DNA from: Shouchella clausii
GTDB lineage: Bacteria; Bacillota; Bacilli; Bacillales; Bacillaceae_D
DNA length: 64,000 nt
Direction of reading: 5' to 3'
Assembly (NCBI RefSeq): GCF_001598215.1
Contig: NZ_BCXJ01000003.1
Coordinates: 558,001 to 622,000 of the forward strand
Under the pieces are notes generated by a model. It was not told where the DNA came from and ran no database searches. It saw only the letters and a list, made by a program, of their open reading frames with translations. Both the position numbers and the translations under genes were made by a program. Of this stretch, positions 17,826 to 26,946 are shown piece by piece. The stretch's first letter is position 1. Every line of letters starts with the position of its first letter.

Positions 17826-18032
17826 GTTTCTTTTTGAAACATTTATGAAGAACGTAGGCAACTTTCTTTGCCTTCTATAATGATAGGGGGGCGTGGCAGC
17901 AAATGCAAACGCTTAATCGTTGGATATAATTGGATTGATGTGGCTGAGTCGCGCTAGGTCGAGCAGAGAGTAGGCTTCTTTTCATATCCTCCTTAAACGT
18001 CACGTTTCCTTCCATATCCGCCCTTTGCTTAT
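17826..18032. other. Intergenic region upstream of ectABC
   Basis: No gene is seen between the ect promoter and the terminator at 18033. There may be an additional SigA promoter here, since TATAAT-like sequence occurs near 17876, but no convincing pair was found on the minus strand. Confidence 0.35.
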
Positions 18033-18064
18033 GAAAAACAAAAGAGGAGGGTTCCCCCTCCTTT
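18033..18064 (-). terminator. Terminator of the proline-rich protein gene
   Basis: On the minus strand GGAGGG and CCCTCC form a short GC-rich stem (18046-18061) followed by CTTTTGTTTTT. It lies about 105 bases after the stop codon at 18170. Confidence 0.65.
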
Positions 18065-18169
18065 CAGCCTGACGTCAAGGGCTCGCATACGTCGTCGTTT
18101 GGCTGGACTATGCTAATTAACCCCGACCTATTCTCATTTTTTCTCGTCTTTAAATCAGTGTGATGACTG

Positions 18170-18577
18170 TCACACGCACTGAAATGAAGCAATTCGCTCA
18201 GTGTCAATTCCAAAGAATACCCAACGGAAGAAAAACCAACGCCAGCCTGCTACAGAGCGACGGCCGACAAAAGTAGGGTAAAACCAAAACGATTCGCCGT
18301 TATTTAGGCGGATAAACGTATAACGAAATAGGCAGCCTGCGATCGCTCCAGGATCAACAGCAAAAACAGAAGGCGCCCCTAAAGTGCTTAAAGCGGCTTG
18401 GGAAGGAGGCGGCCCAGGCGGCGCTCCTGTTCCTTGACCTGGGGAGGTCGGCGGGCCTCCTTGCCCTGGGAAAAATCCTCCTTGTGTTGGCGGGGGTCCA
18501 GGTGGGCCTCCTTGTGTTGGTGGAAATGGAAACGTGCCTGGGCTAAAGCGCGACGGGTAATAATGCCCATTGTACAT
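18170..18577 (-). CDS. Proline/glycine-rich protein with conserved aromatic C-terminal domain
   Basis: A 135-residue product. Residues 10-58 are low-complexity, with repeated PPTQGGPPGPPP-type units. Residues about 80-135 form a compact aromatic domain (CLFRYTFIRLNNGESFWFYP, VGRRSVAGWRW) ending in FQC. I recall this C-terminal pattern from uncharacterised Bacillus proteins but cannot name the family. There is no signal peptide. AAAGGAG lies upstream of the ATG. It is divergent from a spore germination gene; together with the coat-like composition this hints at a spore role, which is inference only. Confidence 0.65.
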   Translation of the reverse strand: MYNGHYYPSRFSPGTFPFPPTQGGPPGPPPTQGGFFPGQGGPPTSPGQGTGAPPGPPPSQAALSTLGAPSVFAVDPGAIAGCLFRYTFIRLNNGESFWFYPTFVGRRSVAGWRWFFFRWVFFGIDTERIASFQCV

Positions 18578-18659
18578 AAACGAGCAACTCCTTTTTTTAT
18601 AACCTTTCTGCTAGCCTACGCAGCTGCCCATGGAATGGTGAACAATATCCCATTTTTTG

Positions 18660-18689
18660 TGTATAGCATCGTCTCAATTCCTTATACTA
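18660..18689 (+). promoter_or_regulatory. SigG-type promoter of the germination gene
   Basis: TGTATA (18660-18665) and TATACTA (18683-18689) have a 17-base spacer, close to the forespore SigG consensus TGAATA-N17-CATACTA. The start codon follows 35 bases later. This matches the expected forespore expression of gerA genes. Confidence 0.6.
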
Positions 18690-18723
18690 ATTGGAAACTA
18701 ACAACAGATAAGGAAGAAATGGC

Positions 18724-20172
18724 ATGAGGACAACGGATTTACATGCATGTGCTGCAGCCATTAAAAGCGCCTTTTACCAATCAAACAGCGTGCAAACAAT
18801 GGAAATTCCGCTTTTAGGAACAGAGCAAGCGCTTGTGCTATTCATTAAAGAGATTATCGACCAAAATAAGTTGCATGCGTTAATCGTCGATCCGCTTACT
18901 CGTTTCCGCCTCGCAAAGCAGTCATATCCGACTGAATCTGTTACGACTTGGCTGAAAGATGGCACCCCTATACCAAACGCCAATGTGGAACGATTAAAAC
19001 GGGAAATGATGGACGGCAAAGCTGTTGTATTGTTGCAAAACGAACAGCCTGTTTTAATCGATTGTGCGATGTGGAATGTGCGCAGCGTCAGCGTGCCCCT
19101 TACAAGTAGCGTGTATGAAGGGCCAGCATCTGCTTTGACAGAAAGCCTTGACGTCAACATGAATTTGCTCCGTAATTATTTTCGTAGCCCCGAATTGGCA
19201 ATCGAAACATTAGAAGTTGGAGAAAACGCTGCAAAAAAAATGGCGATTGTCTCGCTTCACGGAAAAACGAATCCAGATCTTGTAATAGAAGTGCGCGAAA
19301 GGCTTAAACAAGTGCATGTAGCCGAATTCATCATTTCACAACTTGCAACTGACGCGCTTGAAGGGAAAGGGTTTTTGTTTCCCAGGACAATGGCAAATGA
19401 CCGCCCAGATGCGTGCGCATTGGCATTGGCAAAAGGGAAAATTGTCTTGCTCGTAGAAGGATCGCCCTTGGCGATTCTGGCACCAAGCTTGTTTTATCAT
19501 TTCTTTCAAAACCAAGACGATTACTTATCCGAATTTGGCCGTTTTGGCGCACGTCCTCTTCGGTATTTGTATTTTTTTATTGCCACTTTTTTCCCTGCTA
19601 TTACTGTGGCAATCATCCGTTTTCATCTTGACAACATACCGACGGAAGTGGCTAACCAGCTTGTGAAAACCCATGACACCCTTGCACCCTATACAATCGA
19701 GCTTGTATTTGTCATTCTTTTATTGCAGCTTATTATGGATGGCTCCTATCGCCTGCCTGGCAATACCATTTTTGCGGTGACGTTTATCGGTACAATGCTC
19801 ATTAGCGATATTGCTACAAACGTTAGCCTATTCCATCCCATTACAATCGTCGTCATTGGCGTTTGTTATATAACTAGTTTCCCTGTCTTAAACCGCGGGC
19901 TCCTTTCTCCAATTTTTTTTATTCGCATTACGCTGCTCGTCGTAGCCCATTTCTTTGGCTTTGCAGGTATGTTTGCCGTGACAACGGCAGTCATCATCCA
20001 TATGGCCCATTTAAGGTCACTTGGAATTCCATACCTCTATCCGTTTATACCGTTTCAGCCTGATAAATGGCGTGACACGATTTTTCGCCCTACTTTAACG
20101 ATGGCCATCAATAGACCGACGCCATTGCCTTTTAAAAAAGCAGAGGCTGCCCACAATCGAAGAGGAAGCTGA
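18724..20172 (+). CDS. GerA family spore germination protein, A subunit (orphan)
   Basis: A 482-residue GerAA/GerKA-type protein of the spore inner membrane, where such subunits form nutrient receptors. Residues 1-about 270 form the soluble N-terminal domain (VDPLTRFRLAKQSYP, LRNYFRSPELAIE). From about 280 there are several hydrophobic helices (LYFFIATFFPAITVAII, IELVFVILLLQLIMDGSYR) and the conserved IPYLYPFIPFQPDKWRDT near the end. No gerAB or gerAC follows, so it is an orphan or works with subunits encoded elsewhere. ATG 18724 is used because an ATG 5 bases upstream (18719) stops after two codons. Confidence 0.88.
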   Translation: MRTTDLHACAAAIKSAFYQSNSVQTMEIPLLGTEQALVLFIKEIIDQNKLHALIVDPLTRFRLAKQSYPTESVTTWLKDGTPIPNANVERLKREMMDGKAVVLLQNEQPVLIDCAMWNVRSVSVPLTSSVYEGPASALTESLDVNMNLLRNYFRSPELAIETLEVGENAAKKMAIVSLHGKTNPDLVIEVRERLKQVHVAEFIISQLATDALEGKGFLFPRTMANDRPDACALALAKGKIVLLVEGSPLAILAPSLFYHFFQNQDDYLSEFGRFGARPLRYLYFFIATFFPAITVAIIRFHLDNIPTEVANQLVKTHDTLAPYTIELVFVILLLQLIMDGSYRLPGNTIFAVTFIGTMLISDIATNVSLFHPITIVVIGVCYITSFPVLNRGLLSPIFFIRITLLVVAHFFGFAGMFAVTTAVIIHMAHLRSLGIPYLYPFIPFQPDKWRDTIFRPTLTMAINRPTPLPFKKAEAAHNRRGS

Positions 20173-20310
20173 AAGGGCAGCTACTGGAAAAGGAAAAGAC
20201 GACAAAATCAGACTGATCCATGATGCTTGTAGATGAAGAAGCGGATAGGACACCGATCTCAAAGCATGGTCTTGCTTTAAACAGCGTATACGAGCGTTCG
20301 TCTACATACT

Positions 20311-20346
20311 GAACCACCCATTCCCGCGGAGGAATGGGTGGTTCTC
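20311..20346 (+). terminator. Terminator after the germination gene
   Basis: GAACCACCCATTCC (20311-20324) pairs perfectly with GGAATGGGTGGTTC (20331-20344), followed by TCTTT. It sits between two convergent genes and may slow transcription from both sides, although the T run is short. Confidence 0.7.
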
Positions 20347-20347
20347 T

Positions 20348-21766
20348 TTAAAGTTGCAACGATATATATTTCACTTCTACATATTCTTCAATGCCCCAAT
20401 GGCCACCTTCACGGCCAAGGCCGCTTTCTTTCATACCGCCAAATGGCGCTTGGGCGACCGAAGGCAAACCATCATTCAGTCCAACAATGCCATATTCAAG
20501 CCCTTCCGCAATGGCAACAGCTTCAGATAAGTCGTTTGAATACACATATGCTGCTAAACCATAGGGGGAGTGGTTCGCCCTTTCGATCACTTCTTCTGTT
20601 GAAGTGTACGTGGCAATCGGCGCGAGCGGTCCAAATGTTTCTTCCTTCATGCAAAGCATGTCATCGGTCGCATTGCCAATAAGGGCAGGTGTTTGGAAAT
20701 AGCCGTTTGTGGCATCGGCTTCTTGGCCAAAGACCACTTCGGCTCCTTTCGCTTTCGCATCCTCTATATGCTTTTGTACTTTTGCAACAGCCGCTTCGTT
20801 AATAAGAGGGCCAATATGGCTATCTGGTTCCATGCCGTTGCCCACTTTTAGCTTTTTCATTTCAGCAGAAAAAGCCTCTATAAAAGGTGCTTTAATCGAC
20901 TCGTGGACGTAAATGCGGTTTGCACAGACGCACGTCTGTCCGGCATTGCGGTACTTTGAAGCAATGAGGCCATCTACTGCCTTTTGAATATCGGCCTGTG
21001 CTGTTACGATAAAAGGAGCGTGACCGCCCAATTCGAGCGACAGTTTTTTGACAGTATCGGCTGCCTGGCGCATAAGCAGTTTGCCGACACGCGTTGAACC
21101 AGTAAATGACACTTTTCGCACCCGTTCATCGGCCATCCACGTTTCCCCGATTTGTTGGGCGTCTCCTGTAATCATATTAACGACTCCCTTTGGAATGCCT
21201 GCTACTTTAGCCAATTCAACGATCCGGTAAGCAGTAAATGGCGTTAACTCTGATGGCTTAATGACCGCTGTACAACCTGCTGCCAAAGCAGGCCCTAGCT
21301 TCCTCGTTAACATGGCCGCCGGAAAATTCCACGGTGTAATGGCAGCGATAACGCCAATGGCTTGCTTTTGCACAAAAATACGTTTATTGGTTGCAGCCGC
21401 AGGAACCGTTTCGCCATAGACACGCTTCCCTTCTTCTGCATACCAAGACAAGAAACTGTTGGCATAACGGACTTCACCAAGGGCTTCTGCAAAAGGCTTC
21501 CCTTGTTCTAGTGTCATTAACTTGGCAATTTCTTCTTCCTCCCGCTGAATTAACTCATACCACTTTTGCAAATACGCGCCTCGTTCTGCCGCCGTCTTTT
21601 CTCGCCATTCTGGCAGTGCCGCCGCAGCGGCGTCGACCGCTGCTAAAGCTTCCTGTTTCCCCCCATTTGCAACTGTGCCAATCACTTCTTTTGTCGCCGG
21701 ATTTTCTACTTCGATCATATCGTCGGTCGCTACGCATTCATTATTAATAAACAGTGCATGATTCAT
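20348..21766 (-). CDS. gabD: NAD(P)-dependent succinate-semialdehyde dehydrogenase
   Basis: A 472-residue aldehyde dehydrogenase. Motifs are TPWNFPAAMLTRKLGPAL, FTGSTRVGK, the general base Glu in LELGGHAPFIV and the catalytic Cys in NAGQTCVCANRIYV. The sequence GQTCVCANR and the ending APFGGMKESGLGREGG are typical of GabD, which oxidises succinate semialdehyde to succinate. AAAGGAG is upstream of ATG 21766; a longer reading to 21826 lacks a better site. It follows the iron alcohol dehydrogenase gene after 60 bases and is probably co-transcribed, which fits oxidation of 4-hydroxybutyrate to succinate. Confidence 0.9.
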   Translation of the reverse strand: MNHALFINNECVATDDMIEVENPATKEVIGTVANGGKQEALAAVDAAAAALPEWREKTAAERGAYLQKWYELIQREEEEIAKLMTLEQGKPFAEALGEVRYANSFLSWYAEEGKRVYGETVPAAATNKRIFVQKQAIGVIAAITPWNFPAAMLTRKLGPALAAGCTAVIKPSELTPFTAYRIVELAKVAGIPKGVVNMITGDAQQIGETWMADERVRKVSFTGSTRVGKLLMRQAADTVKKLSLELGGHAPFIVTAQADIQKAVDGLIASKYRNAGQTCVCANRIYVHESIKAPFIEAFSAEMKKLKVGNGMEPDSHIGPLINEAAVAKVQKHIEDAKAKGAEVVFGQEADATNGYFQTPALIGNATDDMLCMKEETFGPLAPIATYTSTEEVIERANHSPYGLAAYVYSNDLSEAVAIAEGLEYGIVGLNDGLPSVAQAPFGGMKESGLGREGGHWGIEEYVEVKYISLQL

Positions 21767-21826
21767 AACAAGCTCACTCCTTTTCATTTTTGAAAAAACA
21801 CCATTTCCATTGTTTGACCATACCAA

Positions 21827-22987
21827 CTACACTGGCCGCCCTACCCATGCCTGTTCATAAATCGACAAAATGGTATCACGCTGAAGCATACGAGGGTTGT
21901 TCTTTAAGAGACGGTCGATTTTGCTTGCATCTTCTGCCATAGCCGTAAGGTCTCCACGTTTTATCCCAAACTTTCTAAGGTTGCTTGGAATATCGACTTG
22001 ACCGCAAAGGCGCTCCATGACGCTTATCGCCTGATCAGCCTCTTCACTCGCTCCCATCCCTTTCTCCTTTACGCCTAACGCTTCTCCGATCACAGCAAGC
22101 CGGTCGACGCAGGCAACTTTGTTTTCCCTCATTACATAGGGCAATAGCACAGCGTTGCTGATACCATGAGCAATTTTAAACCGTCCCCCAAGAGGATAAG
22201 CGAGGGCATGGACAGCGCCGACTCCTGCGTTGCCAAATGCCATGCCAGCCATTAAGCTGGCGACGGCCATTTCTTCCCGTGCTGCGAGGCTTGTTGGCTT
22301 TGCGTACGCTTCGGGCAAACTTCGGGCAATTTTTTCAATTGCCTGAAGGGCAAAAGCATCTGTAAGGGGCGATGCGTTTACAGACAAGTACGCTTCAATT
22401 CCATGGACAAGGGCGTCTATGCCGCTCGCTGCTGTAACGGCAGGAGGGGTTGTCCTCGACAACTCTGGAGAAACGATTGCCACGTCAGGAAGCAAATGGT
22501 CACTGACAATTCCTTTTTTTAGCTTAGCGTCATCGTCGGACAGAATCGCTATATTCGTTACCTCGGAGCCTGTTCCGGCTGTGGTCGGAATGGCAATGAG
22601 CGGCACCCCTTTTGTAGGGACTAAATCAGTGCCGATCAAATCAGCAAGTTCGCCGTTATAACGAACATAAGCTGCCGTCGCTTTAGCTGTGTCAAGAGCA
22701 CTGCCGCCACCTACGGCAATCAAGCCATCATGGCCGCCAGCGGCAAATGTTTGTTTGCACGCTTCTACAACCGAAAATGCTGGTTCTGGCTCCACTTCTA
22801 AAAATACGCCGTAGCGACGCCCAGCAAGCATCTCTGTCACTTCCTCAAGCAGACCAGCCTTCTTAATCATTTTATCAGTAACAACAAGGGGATTGTTTAT
22901 TTTTAACCTTGCTATTTCACTGTCTAAATGGGAAATAGCTCCTATGCCCATCAAAATTTTGTAAGCGCTTTTAAAAACATGCACCAT
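21827..22987 (-). CDS. Iron-containing alcohol dehydrogenase, possible 4-hydroxybutyrate dehydrogenase
   Basis: A 386-residue group III (iron) dehydrogenase. The NAD-binding loop is GGGSALDTAKA. Metal ligands are Asp and His in GIDALVHGIEAY and two His spaced by 14 in VHALAYPLGGRFKIAHG. GGAGG lies 9 bases before the ATG. The next gene downstream encodes succinate-semialdehyde dehydrogenase. In known systems this pairing converts 4-hydroxybutyrate to succinate semialdehyde and then to succinate. The substrate is inferred from that neighbour only. Confidence 0.85.
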   Translation of the reverse strand: MVHVFKSAYKILMGIGAISHLDSEIARLKINNPLVVTDKMIKKAGLLEEVTEMLAGRRYGVFLEVEPEPAFSVVEACKQTFAAGGHDGLIAVGGGSALDTAKATAAYVRYNGELADLIGTDLVPTKGVPLIAIPTTAGTGSEVTNIAILSDDDAKLKKGIVSDHLLPDVAIVSPELSRTTPPAVTAASGIDALVHGIEAYLSVNASPLTDAFALQAIEKIARSLPEAYAKPTSLAAREEMAVASLMAGMAFGNAGVGAVHALAYPLGGRFKIAHGISNAVLLPYVMRENKVACVDRLAVIGEALGVKEKGMGASEEADQAISVMERLCGQVDIPSNLRKFGIKRGDLTAMAEDASKIDRLLKNNPRMLQRDTILSIYEQAWVGRPV

Positions 22988-23076
22988 TTTCGACTGCCTC
23001 CTTGTTTCATCATTTTAGCAGAACATCCTTTTTTCTGGATATAAAGCGGCATTTTTTACTCTTTCACACTATTGAT

Positions 23077-23096
23077 CAGCCCAACCGTTTGGTCTG
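23077..23096. promoter_or_regulatory. Palindrome upstream of the dehydrogenase-gabD pair
   Basis: CCAACCGTTTGG (23081-23092) with flanking CAG/CTG forms an almost perfect palindrome between the glutaminase stop and the dehydrogenase start. It has no T run, so an operator is more likely than a terminator. No -24/-12 promoter is visible here. Confidence 0.35.
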
Positions 23097-23110
23097 TTCA
23101 CAGCCACTTT

Positions 23111-24040
23111 TTAAAACATGCTGAGTGAATAACGTTTGGCCATCATTTCCAGCAATTTGATCCCGGCAATGGAGTTGCCTTTTTCGTCGAGAGACGGCCC
23201 ACAAATGCCAATCCCGCATTTTTTCGGGACAGCACCCATAATTCCGCCTGAGACCCCGCTTTTTGCTGGAATACCGACATTGATAGCAAATTCACCTGAA
23301 GCATTGTACATGCCACATGTGACCATAAATGTTTTGCATATCCGGGCAACGTCTATAGGCAAGAGCTGCTTGTCTGTATCGGGATCACGGCCATCCATGG
23401 CCAGAACGCAGCCGACCCTCGCTAAGTCGATACAATTCATTTCAATCGCGCATTGTTTTGTGTAAAGGTCCATGAGCTCTTCTACATCTTCATCAATGAC
23501 GCCATGCTCTTTCATAAAATAAACAAGAGCCCTGTTTAAATGGGCTGTTTCAAATTCTGATTGGGCTATTTCTTTGTTATACGTAATGGTTTCATTTCCT
23601 GTCAAACAACAGATAAAGTCCAGTAAACGTTCAAACCGCTCGCCCGCCGTTTTTCCTTTAATCATATGGGTAACGGCAAGAGCGCCGGCATTAATCATTG
23701 GATTGAGCGGTTTGGAAGGCTTATTGGTCTCCAATTTAGCGATCGAATTAAAAGGGTCGCCTGTCGGTTCTTTTCCAACACGAGTGAACACGTATTCTTC
23801 CCCTTGATCGATAAGCGCTAGCGCTAAGGAAAGCACTTTTGAAATGCTTTGTAGTGTGAAATTTTCTTCCGTATCCCCAGCCATAAAACCTTTTTCATCA
23901 GGGTAGTACAACGCTACTGACAGCTCATGTTTATCAGCAGCAGCTAAGGCAGGAATATAATTGGCCACGTTTCCTTGCTCAGCAAACGCTCTTGCCTGGC
24001 TAACGAGCAATTCCAGTTCATCATTTGAACGGCATAGCAT
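23111..24040 (-). CDS. glsA: Glutaminase
   Basis: A 309-residue serine-dependent glutaminase that hydrolyses glutamine to glutamate and ammonia. It has the serine-lysine motif LQSISKVL and the conserved blocks EPTGDPFNSI, NPMINAGALA, RVGCVLAMDGRDP and GIPAKSGVSGGI. The length is normal. It lies between two dehydrogenase modules on the same strand. With gabD nearby, a route from glutamine through glutamate/GABA to succinate is conceivable, but no decarboxylase or transaminase for GABA is present here. GAGAGGCG precedes the ATG. Confidence 0.95.
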   Translation of the reverse strand: MLCRSNDELELLVSQARAFAEQGNVANYIPALAAADKHELSVALYYPDEKGFMAGDTEENFTLQSISKVLSLALALIDQGEEYVFTRVGKEPTGDPFNSIAKLETNKPSKPLNPMINAGALAVTHMIKGKTAGERFERLLDFICCLTGNETITYNKEIAQSEFETAHLNRALVYFMKEHGVIDEDVEELMDLYTKQCAIEMNCIDLARVGCVLAMDGRDPDTDKQLLPIDVARICKTFMVTCGMYNASGEFAINVGIPAKSGVSGGIMGAVPKKCGIGICGPSLDEKGNSIAGIKLLEMMAKRYSLSMF

Positions 24041-24232
24041 GCGAATTTCGCCTCTCTTCTTTTGTTCTCTTTCATTAGCTTGGCTGCTTCAGCGGATTGC
24101 ATGCAAAAAACCGTTTCCTTTCTAAATAAATTTCGATTCCCTCTCTACCTTAAGGCGACAGCTTCCTGAACAAGCGTCTCGTTAAATAGAGTTGAAAATA
24201 AACATCGCCCTTTATCCGCAAACGCCTCCTTA

Positions 24233-24281
24233 TAAAAAACAGCACCTACAATTGATAGACGCTGCCTTACAATTGCGGTGC
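24233..24281 (-). terminator. Terminator of the dehydrogenase-permease operon
   Basis: On the minus strand GCACCGCAATTG and CAATTGTAGGTGC form a stem with one bulge (24242-24281), followed by TGTTTTTTATAA. It begins about 9 bases after the permease stop codon. Confidence 0.7.
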
Positions 24282-24289
24282 AGTTATGA

Positions 24290-25621
24290 TTAGTAAAAAA
24301 ACGTATAGAGAGCGACGGCAATGGCAAGTGCGACAGTCGGTAACATGGTGCACACTAAGAAAATAGGCCCATATGCTCGTTTATGGGTTTCTCCGCATAT
24401 AGCCCGAATCGTCGTTACGACAAAACCGTTATGAGGCAATGAGTCTAGACCGCCGGAAGCAAGCGCGGAAATACGATGCATCGCTCCTGGGTCTACGCCG
24501 CGTTCCATATAATCGGGGGCAATGAGCGGCAAAGCAATACCAAGGCCGCCTGATGCAGATCCGGTAATCCCGCAAATGACCGTGACAAACAAAGCCAGGC
24601 TAACGAACGGTTGACTTGCTGCACCCAACAAGGATTGTAAAAACAAATCGAAAGCAGGCACTTGTGCAGCGACACTGCCAAAGCCGACAACAGCGCACGT
24701 ATTGGCAATCGCGACAAGAGAATTTTGCGCGCCTACGGCGAGTGACTCTCCGATTTGCGTCACAAATTTCAAGTTAAACAGCCATGTCGTTCCGATGCCA
24801 AGAAGCAACGCAACCAATACAGCCGTTTTGGCCGCCATATAAAGCGACAGCACATTTAAAGAAACAAGCACAATCGCTAACGGCAACAAGGCAAACAATG
24901 GCTTTGGCAACACGCGCTCTTTTGCTGCCGCCAGTTCATCAAGCGCTTCTTCCTCTAGCCCGTATAGGGGACTGTCTTGCGGGAGCGAAAAACGCTCGCC
25001 TTTTTTCAGTGCTGTTTTCAACATATACCTGACCCATAGGCCGCCTGCAACCATAATGAAGACCGCGCTTACAACACCAATCCAACCGCCAGCAGTCGGT
25101 TGTGTGCCAAAGAACTCGGTTGGAATGATGTTTTGGATTTCAGGTGAGCCAGGTGAAGTCATCGTGAACGAAATGGAACCGAACACAATCGCAACCGGTA
25201 TAAAGCGGTGCGGATAATCGGCGAGCTTAAACAGGGATACGGCAATTGGGTAAACGGTAAAACCAACCACAAATAAGCTGACGCCTCCATAAGTCATAAT
25301 CGCACATGCGGCAATCACAGCAAACAGCGCCCACTTTGCTCCCAATTTCCGCTCGATCCAATCGGCAATTGCTTCCGCCGCTCTTGTGTCTTGAATGACT
25401 TTGCCAAAAATTGCCCCTAAAAGAAAAACCAAAAACCAAGAAGCAAAATAGTTTGTAAACCCTTCCATATAGTGTCCGACCATTGCCGTATTTAAATTAA
25501 GCCTTCCGGTTAAAGCAAGAAGAACAGAAGAAAGAAGTGCGGCAATAATAATATTGACGCCTCTTAACGTTAATACGACTAAAAGGGCCAGTGCACCTAA
25601 TAAGCCAATCATGCTGATCAT
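24290..25621 (-). CDS. GntP-like (ion transporter superfamily) carboxylate permease
   Basis: A 443-residue integral membrane protein with about 11-12 hydrophobic helices. It resembles the GntP/CitM-like (ion transporter) families of gluconate and hydroxy-acid permeases. Conserved-looking blocks are TMTSPGSPEIQNIIPTEFFG and, near the C-terminus, ASGGLDSLPHNG. GGAGG is 10 bases before the ATG. It starts 15 bases after the iron dehydrogenase gene ends, so both are made from the sigma-54 promoter at 26848. It probably imports the hydroxy acid oxidised by that enzyme. Confidence 0.8.
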   Translation of the reverse strand: MISMIGLLGALALLVVLTLRGVNIIIAALLSSVLLALTGRLNLNTAMVGHYMEGFTNYFASWFLVFLLGAIFGKVIQDTRAAEAIADWIERKLGAKWALFAVIAACAIMTYGGVSLFVVGFTVYPIAVSLFKLADYPHRFIPVAIVFGSISFTMTSPGSPEIQNIIPTEFFGTQPTAGGWIGVVSAVFIMVAGGLWVRYMLKTALKKGERFSLPQDSPLYGLEEEALDELAAAKERVLPKPLFALLPLAIVLVSLNVLSLYMAAKTAVLVALLLGIGTTWLFNLKFVTQIGESLAVGAQNSLVAIANTCAVVGFGSVAAQVPAFDLFLQSLLGAASQPFVSLALFVTVICGITGSASGGLGIALPLIAPDYMERGVDPGAMHRISALASGGLDSLPHNGFVVTTIRAICGETHKRAYGPIFLVCTMLPTVALAIAVALYTFFY

Positions 25622-25636
25622 ATTGTCTACGCCTCC

Positions 25637-26821
25637 TTAACGGGAAACGGCCGAATTCCGTTGAAAAAGGGCCTCGTACAGCTCAATCAACTCTTGTTTT
25701 GACGGCACACGCGGGTTGTTTTGCGGACTTCCGCTTTCAAGTGCATCGTCAGCCATTTTATGAAGCATTGGCATAAACGCCTCTTCTTTAACGCCCCAGT
25801 CTGGCAATGTAGGAATATCGACTTTCGCGCAAAGGGCGACGATCTCTTCAACTACGGTATTAGCTAGTGTTTCAAAACATTCACCGCTCTTGCCAGGAAA
25901 GAGAACACGGCCGATTGAGGCAAGGCGCTCCTGGCAACTTTCCTTTGTATATTCGAGCACAACGGGTAAAAGCATCGCGTTAGAGACGCCGTGTGGCACA
26001 TGGAAGAGGGCGCCAATTGGTCTTGACATCCCATGGACAAGACAAACCGATGAATTGGAGAAAGCCATACCGGCGAGTAGCGAGCCGTACAACATTTCAT
26101 GTCTTGCCTTGATGTCGTTGCCATCTTTATAGGCGGGCAACAGATAATGGAAAATCCGCTTAATTGCTGATAGCGCCAGTCCATCGGTAAAAGGATGTGC
26201 CCTTTTGCTAATGTAAGCCTCCAACGCATGGGTAAGCGCGTCAATTCCAGTAGCTGCAGTAATGTGTTTAGGTGTCGATTTTGTCAGTACTGGATCAACA
26301 ATGGCCGTCCGTGGCATAAAGGCTTGCTGTTTGATCATCATTTTGACATTTGTGTGCGTGTTCGTAATTACTGTCGCATCTGTTGCTTCAGAACCAGTGC
26401 CACCGGTTGTCGGCAAGGCGATCAAAGGAACCGCTCCTTTTCTCGCAATAGTACGCCCGTTCATGTATTCATCGATTGCTCCGCCATTGGCTGCTAGTAC
26501 CGCGACAGCTTTAGCTGTATCTATACAGCTTCCTCCACCAAGGGCAACAATGACATTGCAGCCTTTTGTACGAAACAAATTCAAAGCCTCATACACGTAC
26601 GTATCCGTCGGCTCAGTTGCTACACCTAAATAGGAATACGATGGGATTCCGCTTTTCTTTAGCAAAGCTTGGGTTCGTTCAACATTCCCTAGCCTTTCCA
26701 TCACTGCATCGCTAATAATCAGCGCCTTGCTTCCTAGCTTTGCAGCTTCAACGCCAACTTGCAAAAAACTGTTTTCCCCATAAATAATCGTGGCCGGCAA
26801 ATGACAAGTTGTTGATTGCAT
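25637..26821 (-). CDS. Iron-containing alcohol dehydrogenase, second copy
   Basis: A 394-residue EutG/AdhB-type enzyme. The cofactor loop is ALGGGSCIDTAKA, and ligands are in GIDALTHALEAYIS and in VHGMSRPIGALFHVPHG (two His 14 apart). It is clearly different from the copy at 21827-22987. It is the first gene after a near-consensus sigma-54 promoter and is followed closely by a permease gene. GGAGGGG precedes the ATG. The likely role is oxidation of a small hydroxy acid or alcohol such as 4-hydroxybutyrate; the exact substrate is unknown. Confidence 0.87.
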   Translation of the reverse strand: MQSTTCHLPATIIYGENSFLQVGVEAAKLGSKALIISDAVMERLGNVERTQALLKKSGIPSYSYLGVATEPTDTYVYEALNLFRTKGCNVIVALGGGSCIDTAKAVAVLAANGGAIDEYMNGRTIARKGAVPLIALPTTGGTGSEATDATVITNTHTNVKMMIKQQAFMPRTAIVDPVLTKSTPKHITAATGIDALTHALEAYISKRAHPFTDGLALSAIKRIFHYLLPAYKDGNDIKARHEMLYGSLLAGMAFSNSSVCLVHGMSRPIGALFHVPHGVSNAMLLPVVLEYTKESCQERLASIGRVLFPGKSGECFETLANTVVEEIVALCAKVDIPTLPDWGVKEEAFMPMLHKMADDALESGSPQNNPRVPSKQELIELYEALFQRNSAVSR

Positions 26822-26847
26822 CTAATCCCCTCCTTGTTGTTTTGCCA

Positions 26848-26865
26848 TTGCAAAAATGATGCCAA
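26848..26865 (-). promoter_or_regulatory. Sigma-54 (-24/-12) promoter
   Basis: On the minus strand TTGGCATCATTTTTGCAA matches YTGGCAY-N5-TTGCW, with GG and GC separated by exactly 10 bases. It is about 30 bases upstream of the second iron dehydrogenase gene, and a sigma-54 activator gene lies directly upstream in the same direction. SigL would be the sigma factor. Confidence 0.8.
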
Positions 26866-26882
26866 CCACCAAGCAAGATGAC

Positions 26883-26896
26883 TGTAAGCGTTTTCT
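26883..26896. promoter_or_regulatory. cre between the activator gene and the sigma-54 promoter
   Basis: TGTAAGCGTTTTCT matches the CcpA consensus TGWAANCGNTNWCA at 13 of 14 positions. It is about 20 bases upstream of the -24 box, where CcpA could block activator looping. The B. subtilis lev operon is a known case of SigL plus CcpA control. Confidence 0.55.
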
Positions 26897-26946
26897 ATAA
26901 ACTGTATCGCAAGTTTGCAACATAAAGCCTTGCCACTGTCGCTAAA

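Noticed and set aside
22988-23110. Sigma-54 promoter before the first iron dehydrogenase
   Set aside because: No GG-N10-GC pair with the flanking consensus was found on the minus strand.
24093-24115. Weak GG-N10-GC match upstream of glsA
   Set aside because: Only the GG and GC dinucleotides fit (GGTTTTTTGCATGC on the minus strand); the flanking consensus bases are wrong.
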